From NCBI GenBank assembly GCA_016887485.1, contig CP069394.1, positions 2,480,001 through 2,544,000 of the forward strand: a DNA stretch of 64,000 nucleotides, given 5' to 3'. Below are positions 19,869-28,874 of the stretch, in pieces. A program made the translations under genes and the position numbers. Source of the DNA: Chloroflexota bacterium (GTDB taxonomy: Bacteria; Chloroflexota; Anaerolineae; Anaerolineales; Anaerolineaceae). Positions within the stretch are counted from its first letter, which is position 1. Every line of letters starts with the position of its first letter. The notes under the pieces are model-generated. The model was not told the origin of the DNA, did no database searches, and saw only the letters and a list, made by a program, of their open reading frames with translations.

Positions 19869-20330
19869 CTAGCCTACAGCCAGGATATCAATCTCAAAAG
19901 CACCGCCAGGGGCTTCGACCTTAACTTTATCACCAGCCTTATGATTTAGCAACGCTTTGCCCAAAGGGGACTCATTTGAGATGCGTCCCAGCCGAGGATC
20001 AGCCTCGGCATGACCAACGATCACGTATTCTTCCGGGTCAAATCCGTCCTCTTTCACCTTGACCTTGGAACCGACCTGGATGGTGTCGTTATTCGCGTTT
20101 TCTTCAATCAATTTAGCGTTGGCAAGCAGGATCTCCAATTCCTTGATCCGGCCTTCAACGAAAGATTGTTCATTTTTTGCGGCTTCGAGTTCTGCGTTTT
20201 CGATCAGTTCGCCATCTTCCATCGCATTCCGCAGGCGGTCTGCGACCTCTGTGCGTTTATCCGTACGAAGATAGTCCAGCTCTTTCAGCAGCCGATCATA
20301 ACCTTCTTGTGTTAAATACGAACTGGGCAT
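19869..20330 (-). CDS. greA: Transcription elongation factor GreA
   Basis: Stimulates transcript cleavage by backtracked RNA polymerase. 153 residues with the N-terminal antiparallel coiled coil (about 1-75, LTQEGYDRLLKELDYLRT then AELEAAKNEQSFVEGRIKELE) whose tip carries the acidic pair in MEDGELIENAE, and the C-terminal FKBP-like domain (YVIVGHAEADPRLGRISNESPLGKALLNHKAGD). Standard length. Monocistronic, ending in a strong terminator. Confidence 0.98.
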   Translation of the reverse strand: MPSSYLTQEGYDRLLKELDYLRTDKRTEVADRLRNAMEDGELIENAELEAAKNEQSFVEGRIKELEILLANAKLIEENANNDTIQVGSKVKVKEDGFDPEEYVIVGHAEADPRLGRISNESPLGKALLNHKAGDKVKVEAPGGAFEIDILAVG

Positions 20331-20809
20331 GACAAATTCCTTCCGATTTTGCTCTGTTCATTGCCGGGGAAGAATTATCCCCTTAGATTAAACAAAAAAA
20401 TTCGCTATTTTCAAGATTTAACCGTACATTACTCTGGAAAACAGTGATTATCGTCAATTGGATGCTATATTATCATATTTTTGATTCAAAATCAAGCAGG
20501 TTATGTGGATATAATCAAATAATTTTGAATAAACACCAAATATAATTAAGTCACTAATAGGCATAGTAATGCTCGAATTATCTGTCATTATCATTTGATC
20601 TATAAATATTTCTTCCACCGAGCTGATCGGGATTGGAACGTTTATTGCATCCCTAAACCTGACAATTTTATTCAATGGTTCAGGACGGAAGAATCATTCC
20701 GGCCTGGCATGAATGTTGCACATGTAGGGGTAGGTTTATTCTGAAACATTATCAAAAAAATACCCCGGTGCCTGGCCAGGGTCAGGTGATATTGCAAAGG
20801 GAGCTTAAT
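20331..20809. other. AT-rich intergenic region between greA and the M23 gene
   Basis: Divergent intergenic region. A GGGGA/TCCCC inverted repeat lies near 20365-20385 in the greA leader. The rest is AT-rich and shows no RNA gene I can name. A 73-codon minus-strand frame (20454-20675) has no ribosome site or recognisable product. The last 135 bp could extend the M23 gene from an ATG at 20675, but the ribosome site and membrane segment favour a GTG at 20810. Confidence 0.4.
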
Positions 20810-22825
20810 GTGAGTAAAACATTGAAATTCGGGATTATTATTTTAGCCATTTTATGCCTGGCTTTACTGGCATTGACTCTGCTTGAACTACCCGGAAAAT
20901 CGAACGAGGATCAGGTTGTCGCCCAGACCGATTCCACCCCGCAGGATTGGGGTGATTCGGATCTGGCTGAGGTAGTGCTTACTGCGATTGATCAATCTGA
21001 AGGTTGGTTGCCGGCGGAGTCTTATGTTATTGACATGATCCAATATCAGGATGATGGGCAGGTCGCGGCTGTTTGGTTGGCAGCGATTGACCCGGAGACT
21101 GGTGAATTAATTGGCCGCGAACCTGATTTGGTGATGGCTGAGCAGGATGCTGAAGGCAAATGGATTTTGATGGTCAGCGGGGAAGAGAAATTTGATGACG
21201 TCCTGACAGAATTTCAATATGTTTCCAAAACGATTCAGGGAGATGTGGATGCGGAGCAGGTTGCAATTTCCAAAGACGCTAAGGTGTATGGTGGTTACTA
21301 TCTCCCCTGGGCGGAGAACCTGACCAAACGTCTGACCTGGTCTGTGGGACATACCTCCTGTTATCCCACCTATTACTGCACCCATGCTTTTGACTTTGCA
21401 GATGGCACCATGTTCCCCATGGTGGCTGCCAAGGGTGGGACGGTTTACCATTGGAAGGACAACTGTGCGAATGGAGATTCTTCTTGCACCAACAGCATAA
21501 CTATTCAGGACCGTTCCACCACACCCTGGACATACCAGATCTACCTGCATATTGCGCAGGGTTCAGTCCCAGCTAACCTGAAACAGGTCGGCGCGCCCGT
21601 GATGCAGGGGCAGTATATAGCAGATGTGGATGATACCGGCTACAGCACCGGACACCATGTTCACTTCATGGTTGTTTCGGACGAAACGAAATACCTTTCT
21701 GTCAGTGGTTATATCTGGGGTGTTGCGCTGGATATCACCTTTAAAGATGTCTCAATAAACTGGGATGCCGCAACCCAGGGCGGTCGCCCGCGGCTCGAGT
21801 ATGAAGCCGCAACCTACGGCGGCGAAGGACAGGCATACTACACCTCGGGTAATGCCCCGGCGAATCCGCCGACTGGCGCTCTGACGGCACCGCTTACAAA
21901 GACATATCAAACTGATCCCCTGATGACCGTTTCAGGGTGGGGCCAGGACGATATCGCTGTTACCAAATTGGAAATTCTGGCGAGATATGATGATGGCGAC
22001 TGGATGACGATTGACGAACAGACTGCGACGCCCTTCACGGCTCAGGTGAATTTGTGCGAAACGGAAGTGCCTGATGGTCCCTTTGATTTGGCCCTGCGGG
22101 TCTGGGATTATGAGGGCAATCCCTCCTCGATTGTTTCCATACGGGAAGTGGTCAAGGGTGTGGAGTGTTCAGCAGGGGTGGACCCTGACGTTTCGTTGAA
22201 TAAGATCAATGGCACAGTCCTGCTGCCCAACAGCGGCCAGGTCAGTGCAACTGTAATTAAGGGCAGTACCAACAGCAATATCGTCTCCGTGGACTTTTGG
22301 TTCCACGGTATGAATTGGAATGGCGATGAATGGGTTCTGCTCGGTACGGACACTAACGGTGCTGATGGATGGCAGGCCCCCTTTGAAGCCGGCAGCCTGG
22401 GCGAATCAACGACTTATTCCGTCCTCGCTGTGGCGACCGATGCCCTGGGCAATCAGGGTACGGACCTGACCTTCAATGCAACTTTGGATAAGACTAATCC
22501 ATGGGTGAATTTTGGTTCGATCAATTCGCCTATATTGACCGGACAGTTTACTATCACCTGGACTGCTGGTGATCAGTTAACCGGGATAAGTCATTATGCT
22601 CTCGATATGAAAGTTAACAATGGTGAGTGGCAACCTTTGGACAGTAAGCTCGCCAAAGAGGCTTCTTCCTATATAATCAATGTAAACGAAACGGAGCTGA
22701 TTATTATCCGGCTGATCGTAACGGATAATGCCGGGAATGTTACTATTGGAAAAACAGCGCTATACTCAGAAGGTTATGTGTTCCCTGAAGGTTTAATATT
22801 CCCGATATTTTTTAATAATCATTAG
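20810..22825 (+). CDS. Secreted M23 (LytM) metallopeptidase with C-terminal Ig-like domains
   Basis: About 671 residues from a GTG at 20810 with AGGGAG upstream. A signal anchor (about 5-27) exports it. The LytM core lies at about 165-300: first zinc ligands in THAFDFADG (about residue 195), later HHVHF (about 281) giving the HxH pair. This domain cuts peptide bridges in peptidoglycan or similar. The C-terminal half (about 350-650) looks like two or three Ig/bacterial cadherin-like modules (KTYQTDPLMTVSGWGQDD, TNPWVNFGSINSPI). The protein ends in GLIFPIFFNNH, resembling the hydrophobic-Pro-hydrophobic C-termini of other secreted proteins of this group. An in-frame ATG at 20675 would add 45 residues with a Cys-rich leader. 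Confidence 0.88.
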   Translation: MSKTLKFGIIILAILCLALLALTLLELPGKSNEDQVVAQTDSTPQDWGDSDLAEVVLTAIDQSEGWLPAESYVIDMIQYQDDGQVAAVWLAAIDPETGELIGREPDLVMAEQDAEGKWILMVSGEEKFDDVLTEFQYVSKTIQGDVDAEQVAISKDAKVYGGYYLPWAENLTKRLTWSVGHTSCYPTYYCTHAFDFADGTMFPMVAAKGGTVYHWKDNCANGDSSCTNSITIQDRSTTPWTYQIYLHIAQGSVPANLKQVGAPVMQGQYIADVDDTGYSTGHHVHFMVVSDETKYLSVSGYIWGVALDITFKDVSINWDAATQGGRPRLEYEAATYGGEGQAYYTSGNAPANPPTGALTAPLTKTYQTDPLMTVSGWGQDDIAVTKLEILARYDDGDWMTIDEQTATPFTAQVNLCETEVPDGPFDLALRVWDYEGNPSSIVSIREVVKGVECSAGVDPDVSLNKINGTVLLPNSGQVSATVIKGSTNSNIVSVDFWFHGMNWNGDEWVLLGTDTNGADGWQAPFEAGSLGESTTYSVLAVATDALGNQGTDLTFNATLDKTNPWVNFGSINSPILTGQFTITWTAGDQLTGISHYALDMKVNNGEWQPLDSKLAKEASSYIINVNETELIIIRLIVTDNAGNVTIGKTALYSEGYVFPEGLIFPIFFNNH

Positions 22826-22920
22826 GGAAGAAAAAGGAAGACAGAAATATCAAAAACCCATAATTGCCAACTTGGTATAATGGAAAAGGATATTGAGTAA
22901 CCGATTTAGGAGAAACCAAT

Positions 22921-23880
22921 TTGGCAGTTGCTTTGATCACCGGGATTACCGGACAAGATGGCTCTTACCTGGCAGAATTTTTGCTGGCTAAGGGCTATCG
23001 TGTTGTCGGCATGGTTCGCCGGTCAAGCACGGTGGATTTCGAGCGGATTGCTCATATTCAGGATCAAATTGAAATAACCCACGGCGATCTGGCGGATCAG
23101 GGATCTCTTTATGAGATTTTTGAAACCTATAAGCCGGATGAGGTTTATAACCTGGGCGGTCAGTCGGATGTTCAGCTTTCCTGGACCCAGTCCGTTTTGA
23201 CCGCCGATTCCACGGCTTTAGGCGTGGCCCGGATATTGGATTGTTTGCGTCAGGTGACGCCTCGGTCAAAATTCTATCAAGCCTCCACCAGTGAGATGTT
23301 CGGTGACGCTGGAACTTCCCCTCAGAATGAACAAACGCCTTTGAATCCCCGGAATCCCTATGGGATAGCCAAGGTCTATGCCCACCTTTTGACGCAAAAT
23401 TACCGCAAACATTATGGATTGTTTGCGGTTGCAGGTATCCTTTACAATCATGAAAGCCCCCGGCGTGGGAAGGAATTTGTCACCCGCAAAATCACGCACA
23501 CCGTTGCCCGGATTGTGAACGGTCAGGCCGATGAATTGCGCCTGGGCAACCTGGATTGCCAACGGGATTGGGGTTTTGCCGGCGATTATGTCCGAGCGAT
23601 GTGGTTGATGCTCCAGCAGGATGACCCTGATGATTATGTGATCGGCTCTGGTCACCTGCATACCGTGCGGGACTTCTGCCGGGTTGCTTTTGAAGTCGTT
23701 GGATTGGATTATCAGGAATATGTAGCTCAGGATCCCCAGTTCTTCCGGCCTGTGGAGGAATACCCATTGTTGGCCGATCCATCTTATGCTCACGATCAGC
23801 TGGGATGGGAGCCAGAGGTTGGCTTTGAGGATTTGGTTCGATTGATGGTCGAAGCTGACCTGAAAGCTTTGGAAAAGTAA
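22921..23880 (+). CDS. gmd: GDP-mannose 4,6-dehydratase
   Basis: Converts GDP-D-mannose to GDP-4-keto-6-deoxy-D-mannose, the first step to GDP-fucose, rhamnose or perosamine-type sugars for surface polysaccharides. 319 residues, extended SDR fold: NADP-binding TGITGQDGSYLAEFLL at the start, the catalytic Y-x-x-x-K as NPYGIAKVYAH, catalytic Ser/Thr in QASTSEMFG and the hallmark LYNHESPRRGKEFVTRKIT. The start is a TTG with AGGAG eight bases upstream. The partner reductase is not adjacent. The glycan cluster at 27-36 kb may use its product. Confidence 0.95.
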   Translation: MAVALITGITGQDGSYLAEFLLAKGYRVVGMVRRSSTVDFERIAHIQDQIEITHGDLADQGSLYEIFETYKPDEVYNLGGQSDVQLSWTQSVLTADSTALGVARILDCLRQVTPRSKFYQASTSEMFGDAGTSPQNEQTPLNPRNPYGIAKVYAHLLTQNYRKHYGLFAVAGILYNHESPRRGKEFVTRKITHTVARIVNGQADELRLGNLDCQRDWGFAGDYVRAMWLMLQQDDPDDYVIGSGHLHTVRDFCRVAFEVVGLDYQEYVAQDPQFFRPVEEYPLLADPSYAHDQLGWEPEVGFEDLVRLMVEADLKALEK

Positions 23881-23893
23881 CAGGATTGATGGA

Positions 23894-25165
23894 ATGAGTG
23901 GCGAAAATTTGCTTAGTGACCGCGAACAAGAAATCCTCCGGCTGGTGGCCGAAGGGTTGACCAATCGCGAAATCGCCCAGCAGCTCTCCATCAGTCATAA
24001 TACGGTAAAAGTCCATCTCTCAAACATTTTTGAGAAAGCAGGCGTTTCCTCTCGCACTGAGGCGACTCTTTATGCCATTGAACAACGCATCGTGGACGTA
24101 CCCGGTGGCGAGGATGACACTCAGACGGAGCAAACGAATACACCTGGCTTAGTGGCCCGTTTCCGCTGGATCTGGTTGGTAGCCGTTTTAGTAATTATAT
24201 TTCTTGGCGTCTTACTTGGAACGAACCTTTTTACGGCAGAGGAAACGCCGGTTACAATGGTCCCCACCGCAGATGTGGCGGAACGCTGGCAGGCATTGGC
24301 GTCATTGCCCCAGCCTGAAACCGGTATGGCATTCGTAACGTATTCCAATGAAATATTCAGCATCGGTGGGCAGAGTTCGGAAGGCGGCGTTGGTGATGTT
24401 TATCGGTTTGATCTGGCAACCGGCATTTGGTCCGCCGCAGCGGTCAAACCCACACCGGTCTCGGAGGTTGAGGCGGTTTTGATTGGCGAGAAGATATATG
24501 TCCCCGGCGGTTTTGATTCAAGCGGCTCTCCAACCGCAGCGTTGGAAATTTATGATCCCCGGCAGGATATTTGGACAACAGGCGCAGCACTGCCTGAACC
24601 GCTTGCCAATTATGCTTTGGCGGATTATGAAGGCCTGCTTTATTTATTCGGTGGGTCAGATGGTGACAAAACCAACGATATCGTCTGGATCTATGACCCG
24701 GTGCAGGATACCTGGCAGCCGGGTGCCCCTATGAAGACCGCTCGGGAAGGTGCGGCAGCTGTGGCGCTCACTGACCGGATTGTTATTCTGGGTGGGCGAA
24801 ACGAGACTGGATTACTACAGTCCACGCAATCTTATTTCCCATCCCGTGATGCCAATGGGGAGGATCCCTGGGAGGAATTTGTTGATATGCCGCAGGGCCG
24901 CGCTGAGTTTGGCGCCGCCAGCATATATGACTTGATCTATCTCTTGGGCGGTGAGGTGGACGCCGCAGGGGAAACAGGGTTGATCCTGGTGGAAGGGAAT
25001 TGGGTCTCACTGCCTGTGGAGCAGGATTACACCACCAGCCACACCCGGCTGCTCTCCATTGGCCAGCTGCTCTATGTCCTGGCAACGTCACCCGAGATGA
25101 CCGAAACGGAATTCTGGTCCTACCAGGCCTTTTATTACAGCATCTATATCCCGATTGTGCCTTAG
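23894..25165 (+). CDS. Membrane-bound LuxR-type HTH regulator with extracellular Kelch propeller
   Basis: A 423-residue fusion. Residues about 5-68 are a LuxR/FixJ helix-turn-helix (LSDREQEILRLVAEGLTNREIAQQLSISHNTVKVHLSNIF pattern, split here as SDREQEIL, AEGLTNREIA, ISHNTVKVHL). One TM helix is at about 94-117 (WIWLVAVLVIIFLGVLL). The rest (about 128-423) is a Kelch-type beta-propeller with repeated GG motifs: IFSIGGQ, IYVPGGF, LYLFGGS, IVILGGR, IYLLGGE, each followed by a Tyr/Trp-containing strand such as DVYRFDLATGIWS. It would put DNA-binding inside and the propeller outside. It ends in SIYIPIVP. It begins 13 bp after gmd and may be co-transcribed. Confidence 0.9.
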   Translation: MSGENLLSDREQEILRLVAEGLTNREIAQQLSISHNTVKVHLSNIFEKAGVSSRTEATLYAIEQRIVDVPGGEDDTQTEQTNTPGLVARFRWIWLVAVLVIIFLGVLLGTNLFTAEETPVTMVPTADVAERWQALASLPQPETGMAFVTYSNEIFSIGGQSSEGGVGDVYRFDLATGIWSAAAVKPTPVSEVEAVLIGEKIYVPGGFDSSGSPTAALEIYDPRQDIWTTGAALPEPLANYALADYEGLLYLFGGSDGDKTNDIVWIYDPVQDTWQPGAPMKTAREGAAAVALTDRIVILGGRNETGLLQSTQSYFPSRDANGEDPWEEFVDMPQGRAEFGAASIYDLIYLLGGEVDAAGETGLILVEGNWVSLPVEQDYTTSHTRLLSIGQLLYVLATSPEMTETEFWSYQAFYYSIYIPIVP

Positions 25166-25191
25166 TGAAGGAATTTGAAATTTAACGACAA

Positions 25192-25216
25192 AGTGGGCGA
25201 TATTCCATCGCCCACT
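25192..25216. terminator. Bidirectional terminator
   Basis: A perfect 10-bp stem (AGTGGGCGAT) with a 5-base loop between the converging LuxR-Kelch and lipoprotein genes. T-content of both tails is modest. Confidence 0.65.
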
Positions 25217-25239
25217 GTTGATTTCCAACAGAATTAAGA

Positions 25240-25731
25240 TTAGTTTTCCACGAGGGCCATATCAAACATGATTCCAATTAATGGCCGGACGTAGTAATTG
25301 TCGTTATAGACAAAGTCATTTGCGTTAAGGTCTGTTCCGGTCAGGTCTCCAAGTTGAATGCCAATCTGATGCTGTTCGGGCAGGCCGTTGGCTAAATCAA
25401 TTTGGAATGTTCCATCGTCACTAATGACCGTTGTACCCAGTAATTCTCCAACATCCGTTGCGTCAATTAGAATAATCGGAACGCCAGCAGGACCTGTGCC
25501 AGTGACAACTAAATCGCCGGTTTTCAGTGGGGTGTCAATTGAAAAGTCTGGACCCATAACATAAGTGATTTCATATTCTCCGACAGGGTAACCATCAGAA
25601 ATGGGATATCCACTTTCTGATGCCTCAGTTGAATTGACATCAACTTGAGCAGGCTCCGTACTTGGGGTGGATTGGCAACCGACCAAAATCAGGGTTGCAA
25701 TAATGAAGATGAGAGGCAATGTTTTTCTCAT
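25240..25731 (-). CDS. Secreted lipoprotein with single Ig-like domain
   Basis: A 163-residue lipoprotein: signal peptide with lipobox LILVGC, lipidated C19, then a Ser/Thr/Glu linker carrying two YP units (GYPISDGYPVGEYEITY). The mature domain (about 60-163) reads like a small Ig/CnaB-like beta sandwich (KTGDLVVTGTGPAGVPIILID, TTVISDDGTFQIDL). The YP-rich linker is similar to that of the lipoprotein at 13550. No enzymatic motif. An A/T-rich upstream region contains TATAAT. Confidence 0.82.
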   Translation of the reverse strand: MRKTLPLIFIIATLILVGCQSTPSTEPAQVDVNSTEASESGYPISDGYPVGEYEITYVMGPDFSIDTPLKTGDLVVTGTGPAGVPIILIDATDVGELLGTTVISDDGTFQIDLANGLPEQHQIGIQLGDLTGTDLNANDFVYNDNYYVRPLIGIMFDMALVEN

Positions 25732-25764
25732 GGCAGTCCTTTCAATTTATGATAATTATAACCC

Positions 25765-25799
25765 TATAAAAACAGGAGCCACTATTGAAGTGACTCCTG
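25765..25799 (-). terminator. Terminator of the secreted-protein gene
   Basis: Hairpin CAGGAG-C-CACT pairing with AGTG-A-CTCCTG (25773-25799) followed on the minus strand by TTTTTAT, 27 bp beyond the stop codon of the gene at 25826. Confidence 0.8.
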
Positions 25800-25825
25800 C
25801 TTGATTTATGTAATACGCTGATCGT

Positions 25826-27391
25826 TTACGGAACGTAGTTGATCATTTCGTAGTTGCACATATCTCGAGTTTTAGTGGGGGAGTTCTCAGCAACCAGACC
25901 AATGATGGCTTGGTCAGCATGGACGATCACACTGAAGGTTTTACCATCTAATTCGCTGAAACTAGTGAAGCCGCTTATGATTGTGAAGACGGATTCATCA
26001 GTTTGATTTGAGATGCCGTAGGTGTTGATCGCAGCATCCGGGGCTAAAGGAGTGGTAGTTTCGAAAACATAGACATTGTCCGTGCCATATTCGTAATATG
26101 AGAACTGAACTGTCGCAGCGGAGCCACCAACATTTTGAACGGTGACGGCACCGGTAATATTGCCGACAAATTCAATCAGGTTTGGACCAGCGAGATCGGT
26201 TGAGGCGTTATTGGCTGGGTAGCCAGCATAGAGGTTGATCCCGTAATTGCCGGGGACATATGACCGTTTCTTGTCATTGGTTGAAGAGATGAGTGGCTGA
26301 GGATCGTAATCGTCGTTATCAATTGATTCAATGACCGCCGAGGCATAGGTGCCAGCAGGCATACCACCAAGGTTGTTGGAGTAGCTATCAAACACTTGAG
26401 CTTCGCCAGGAGCGAGGATCATGAAATCGGTGAACTGTTGGCCGATATAAGCGGAGTGGCGGCTGTCAACATTGGTCACGGTCAGGGTGATCTGCACGTA
26501 AGCATCAGCTAAGCCGACATTCATCACAGCGGCGCTTGCATTCATGGTGCCGTAGTAATCGTTCTTGACGGCAGGATGGTAGAGGACGGTGTCCTGATCT
26601 GCAGCGCTTTGCATTCTCGTGGAGAGGGCATAGCCAGCAGGTGAGCCGGTGTGGGGATGCTCGGTGATGACAGCAGCAATTGGGGTGGTTGCGGAAAGTG
26701 TCAGGGAACCGTAGCATGGGGATGTCGCTGAGCCAGTGCCGCAATCTTCAGTTGGAACGCCAGCTGAGGCGGGATCAAGCATATACATCTTATTGGCATC
26801 AATTGAGATGGTGTCGGTATAGATCGAGCCATCATTCATCTGGAAGGTGTAAACCACATCTGAATCAGCACCGGCGGCCTGGATATAGAAGGTTGTGGTG
26901 TGATTGAAGTAGTTGCTCTTGACTTTCGGCATCATTAATTCGGTGGAGGCCATATCCTGGCTGATGCCCTGATAACGGGCGCAGGCTGTACCGCCGTTGG
27001 TTCCAACGGAACCATTCGGGAAGTTAGCGATTTCCGAGACGGAAGCAACGGGAACGCTGGCTGAAATCACGACGGAACCCTCGAACCCACTGGGGAGGGA
27101 GGAGTCGAAGCCAATGTATGAACCGCCGGAACCGTAGTTTGGTGTGACGCCGGGATCATAGGCAAGCGCCTGGCCAAAATCAAAGGCGTAGGATTCGCTG
27201 CCATAGACATCTGTGCTGGAGCCGCCAGCGTAAGCGGTCATCTGGATTGTCCCATCAACGCTGCCTGTCGCCAGGTTTTGGACGTAAAGGGAAGACCACC
27301 AGCCACTGCCTGGAAGATCAGCAAAGACCGATGTCACGGTCAAGAGGCCGATGAGCAGAACAAATGCAAAAGCGATGAGAAACCGTTTCAT
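25826..27391 (-). CDS. Large secreted beta-rich protein, unknown function
   Basis: A 521-residue secreted protein with a clear signal peptide (about 1-24, cleavage after SVFA). The mature protein is rich in Gly, Ser, Thr, Tyr and Asp and poor in charge, with two related halves, each with a Trp/Tyr-containing strand start such as SLYVQNLATGSVDGTIQMTAYA and AVTVQNVGGSAATVQFSYYE, suggesting repeated Ig-like sandwiches. Three or four Cys are spaced far apart. It ends CNYEMINYVP. Such proteins are plausible surface-layer or adhesin components, but no family is recognised. It has GGAGAAG upstream and its own terminator, so may be strongly expressed. Confidence 0.82.
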   Translation of the reverse strand: MKRFLIAFAFVLLIGLLTVTSVFADLPGSGWWSSLYVQNLATGSVDGTIQMTAYAGGSSTDVYGSESYAFDFGQALAYDPGVTPNYGSGGSYIGFDSSLPSGFEGSVVISASVPVASVSEIANFPNGSVGTNGGTACARYQGISQDMASTELMMPKVKSNYFNHTTTFYIQAAGADSDVVYTFQMNDGSIYTDTISIDANKMYMLDPASAGVPTEDCGTGSATSPCYGSLTLSATTPIAAVITEHPHTGSPAGYALSTRMQSAADQDTVLYHPAVKNDYYGTMNASAAVMNVGLADAYVQITLTVTNVDSRHSAYIGQQFTDFMILAPGEAQVFDSYSNNLGGMPAGTYASAVIESIDNDDYDPQPLISSTNDKKRSYVPGNYGINLYAGYPANNASTDLAGPNLIEFVGNITGAVTVQNVGGSAATVQFSYYEYGTDNVYVFETTTPLAPDAAINTYGISNQTDESVFTIISGFTSFSELDGKTFSVIVHADQAIIGLVAENSPTKTRDMCNYEMINYVP

Positions 27392-27521
27392 TTTTCTTCT
27401 CCTAAGTAACTAAGGATTGATTAACACAATTGTTAGTATGAGTATATGAATTACTGGCTCAAATTACCATAATACCTATGGGTTATTCTGATGTGGGGAG
27501 AGGTTGGTATGCTTTGAAGTG

Positions 27522-28874
27522 CTACTTTACCTTGCCAAAAATGTGGCTGACGATACCGATTCGTTTGCGTACGATGATGTACATCCAAATTTGAGAAACT
27601 GCCATGGATGCTGAAGCAGCAATTGCTCCTGCAACCATGCCGGTGAGAGGGGCTAGAACAAGGGTGAATACGATATTGAGAATGCTGGTAATAATTATGA
27701 TTTTCATGACATCTTTTTCATGGCCGGTCATGTTCAACAGGATGTTTACCGATCCCAGGAAGGAATTGATCACCTGGCCGATCAATAGGACGACCAGGGC
27801 AGGGTAGGCAGCGATCAATTTGGTGCCAAAGACCAGGGTAAGTAGATTCTTACCAAAGATGATGAAAAGGGCTGAGATAAGTAAATTAAGCACAAAGACG
27901 AACCGAGCGCTGAGAACCGTCAGGCGCTGCAGCTTATTCTTGTCACCATTCGTATGCAGAGAAGTGAACTGTGGCGCAATGATGGAATTAATGGCGGTTA
28001 GCACCACAGAGGCCAGGGTTGCAGTGCTGAGTGCAACCTGAAAACTTCCAATTGCTGCCGAGTCTACGAAGAAGCCTAATACGATTATGTTGGTTCGGCT
28101 TCTTACTAGATTGATTCCGCTTGAGAAGATCAACGGGATAACGCTGGATAACCAGATTTTTGAATGATAAATAGGCTTTGCCTGCAAGATGGCTTTTGGC
28201 GTGTACTTGAATAAAAAGAATACACTGGCCACGACAGCCACAAAGGTTGAAACAACACGTAAAGCCATTGCGACAGGTGGGGTGAAATCCAGTTTTGAAA
28301 GATACCCAATACCTATAATGAGGACGGTGAAAAGTCCAGGCGTAATCCATAGATCAGGAATCTGCCCAATAATTACTTTTTTAAGCCCGCGCAGCGCAGC
28401 GTTGATCAGAATGACCAAAGATTGTAATGGGAGTAGGAGAAGGCCCCAGAAGAAAGTGGAAGTTTCCACAGAACCAAAGAACTGCTTCCCGATCATGCCG
28501 CTGGCAGCACCCACAAGCAACAAGATGAAGCTGACCAATAGGGTGGCTCTAAATGACCATCGCCAACTGCCTGAGATGGTGTCGTTATCTTCTTTGACTT
28601 GGCCTTTAGAGGTTTCGCGTAAAAGCAGCGTTGAAATACCAAACTCCGCTGGAATGATTAAGATATAGGCAAGCGAAAAAACATAGCTGTAGACACCATA
28701 GCCGTCATCTCCAAGGAGCCGCACTAAAAAAGTGCCAATCAGGAAGGAGAGAATCTTACTGCCACCATTCAAGAACACACTGCGAATGCTATTATTAATC
28801 AACTGGCCGCGAAGGTCTTCCCCCTTTAGCATGTTGACATATTGGGCGATCGTGTCCTTAATCCGTTTGATCAT
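27522..28874 (-). CDS. Polysaccharide flippase (Wzx/MurJ-like, MVF/MATE fold)
   Basis: A 450-residue integral membrane protein with about 12-14 TM helices. The N-terminus SIRSVFLNGGSKILSFLIGTFLVRLLGDDGYGVYSYVFS is the standard Polysacc_synt signature: lipid-linked oligosaccharide flippase. It probably moves an undecaprenyl-linked repeat unit across the membrane for the polysaccharide made by the neighbouring glycosyltransferases. It overlaps the beta-propeller gene by 4 bp, the last gene of the cluster. Confidence 0.93.
   Translation of the reverse strand: MIKRIKDTIAQYVNMLKGEDLRGQLINNSIRSVFLNGGSKILSFLIGTFLVRLLGDDGYGVYSYVFSLAYILIIPAEFGISTLLLRETSKGQVKEDNDTISGSWRWSFRATLLVSFILLLVGAASGMIGKQFFGSVETSTFFWGLLLLPLQSLVILINAALRGLKKVIIGQIPDLWITPGLFTVLIIGIGYLSKLDFTPPVAMALRVVSTFVAVVASVFFLFKYTPKAILQAKPIYHSKIWLSSVIPLIFSSGINLVRSRTNIIVLGFFVDSAAIGSFQVALSTATLASVVLTAINSIIAPQFTSLHTNGDKNKLQRLTVLSARFVFVLNLLISALFIIFGKNLLTLVFGTKLIAAYPALVVLLIGQVINSFLGSVNILLNMTGHEKDVMKIIIITSILNIVFTLVLAPLTGMVAGAIAASASMAVSQIWMYIIVRKRIGIVSHIFGKVK

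Noticed and set aside
20454-20675. 73-codon minus-strand frame in the greA/M23 intergenic region
   Set aside because: No ribosome site, AT-rich composition, no recognisable product.
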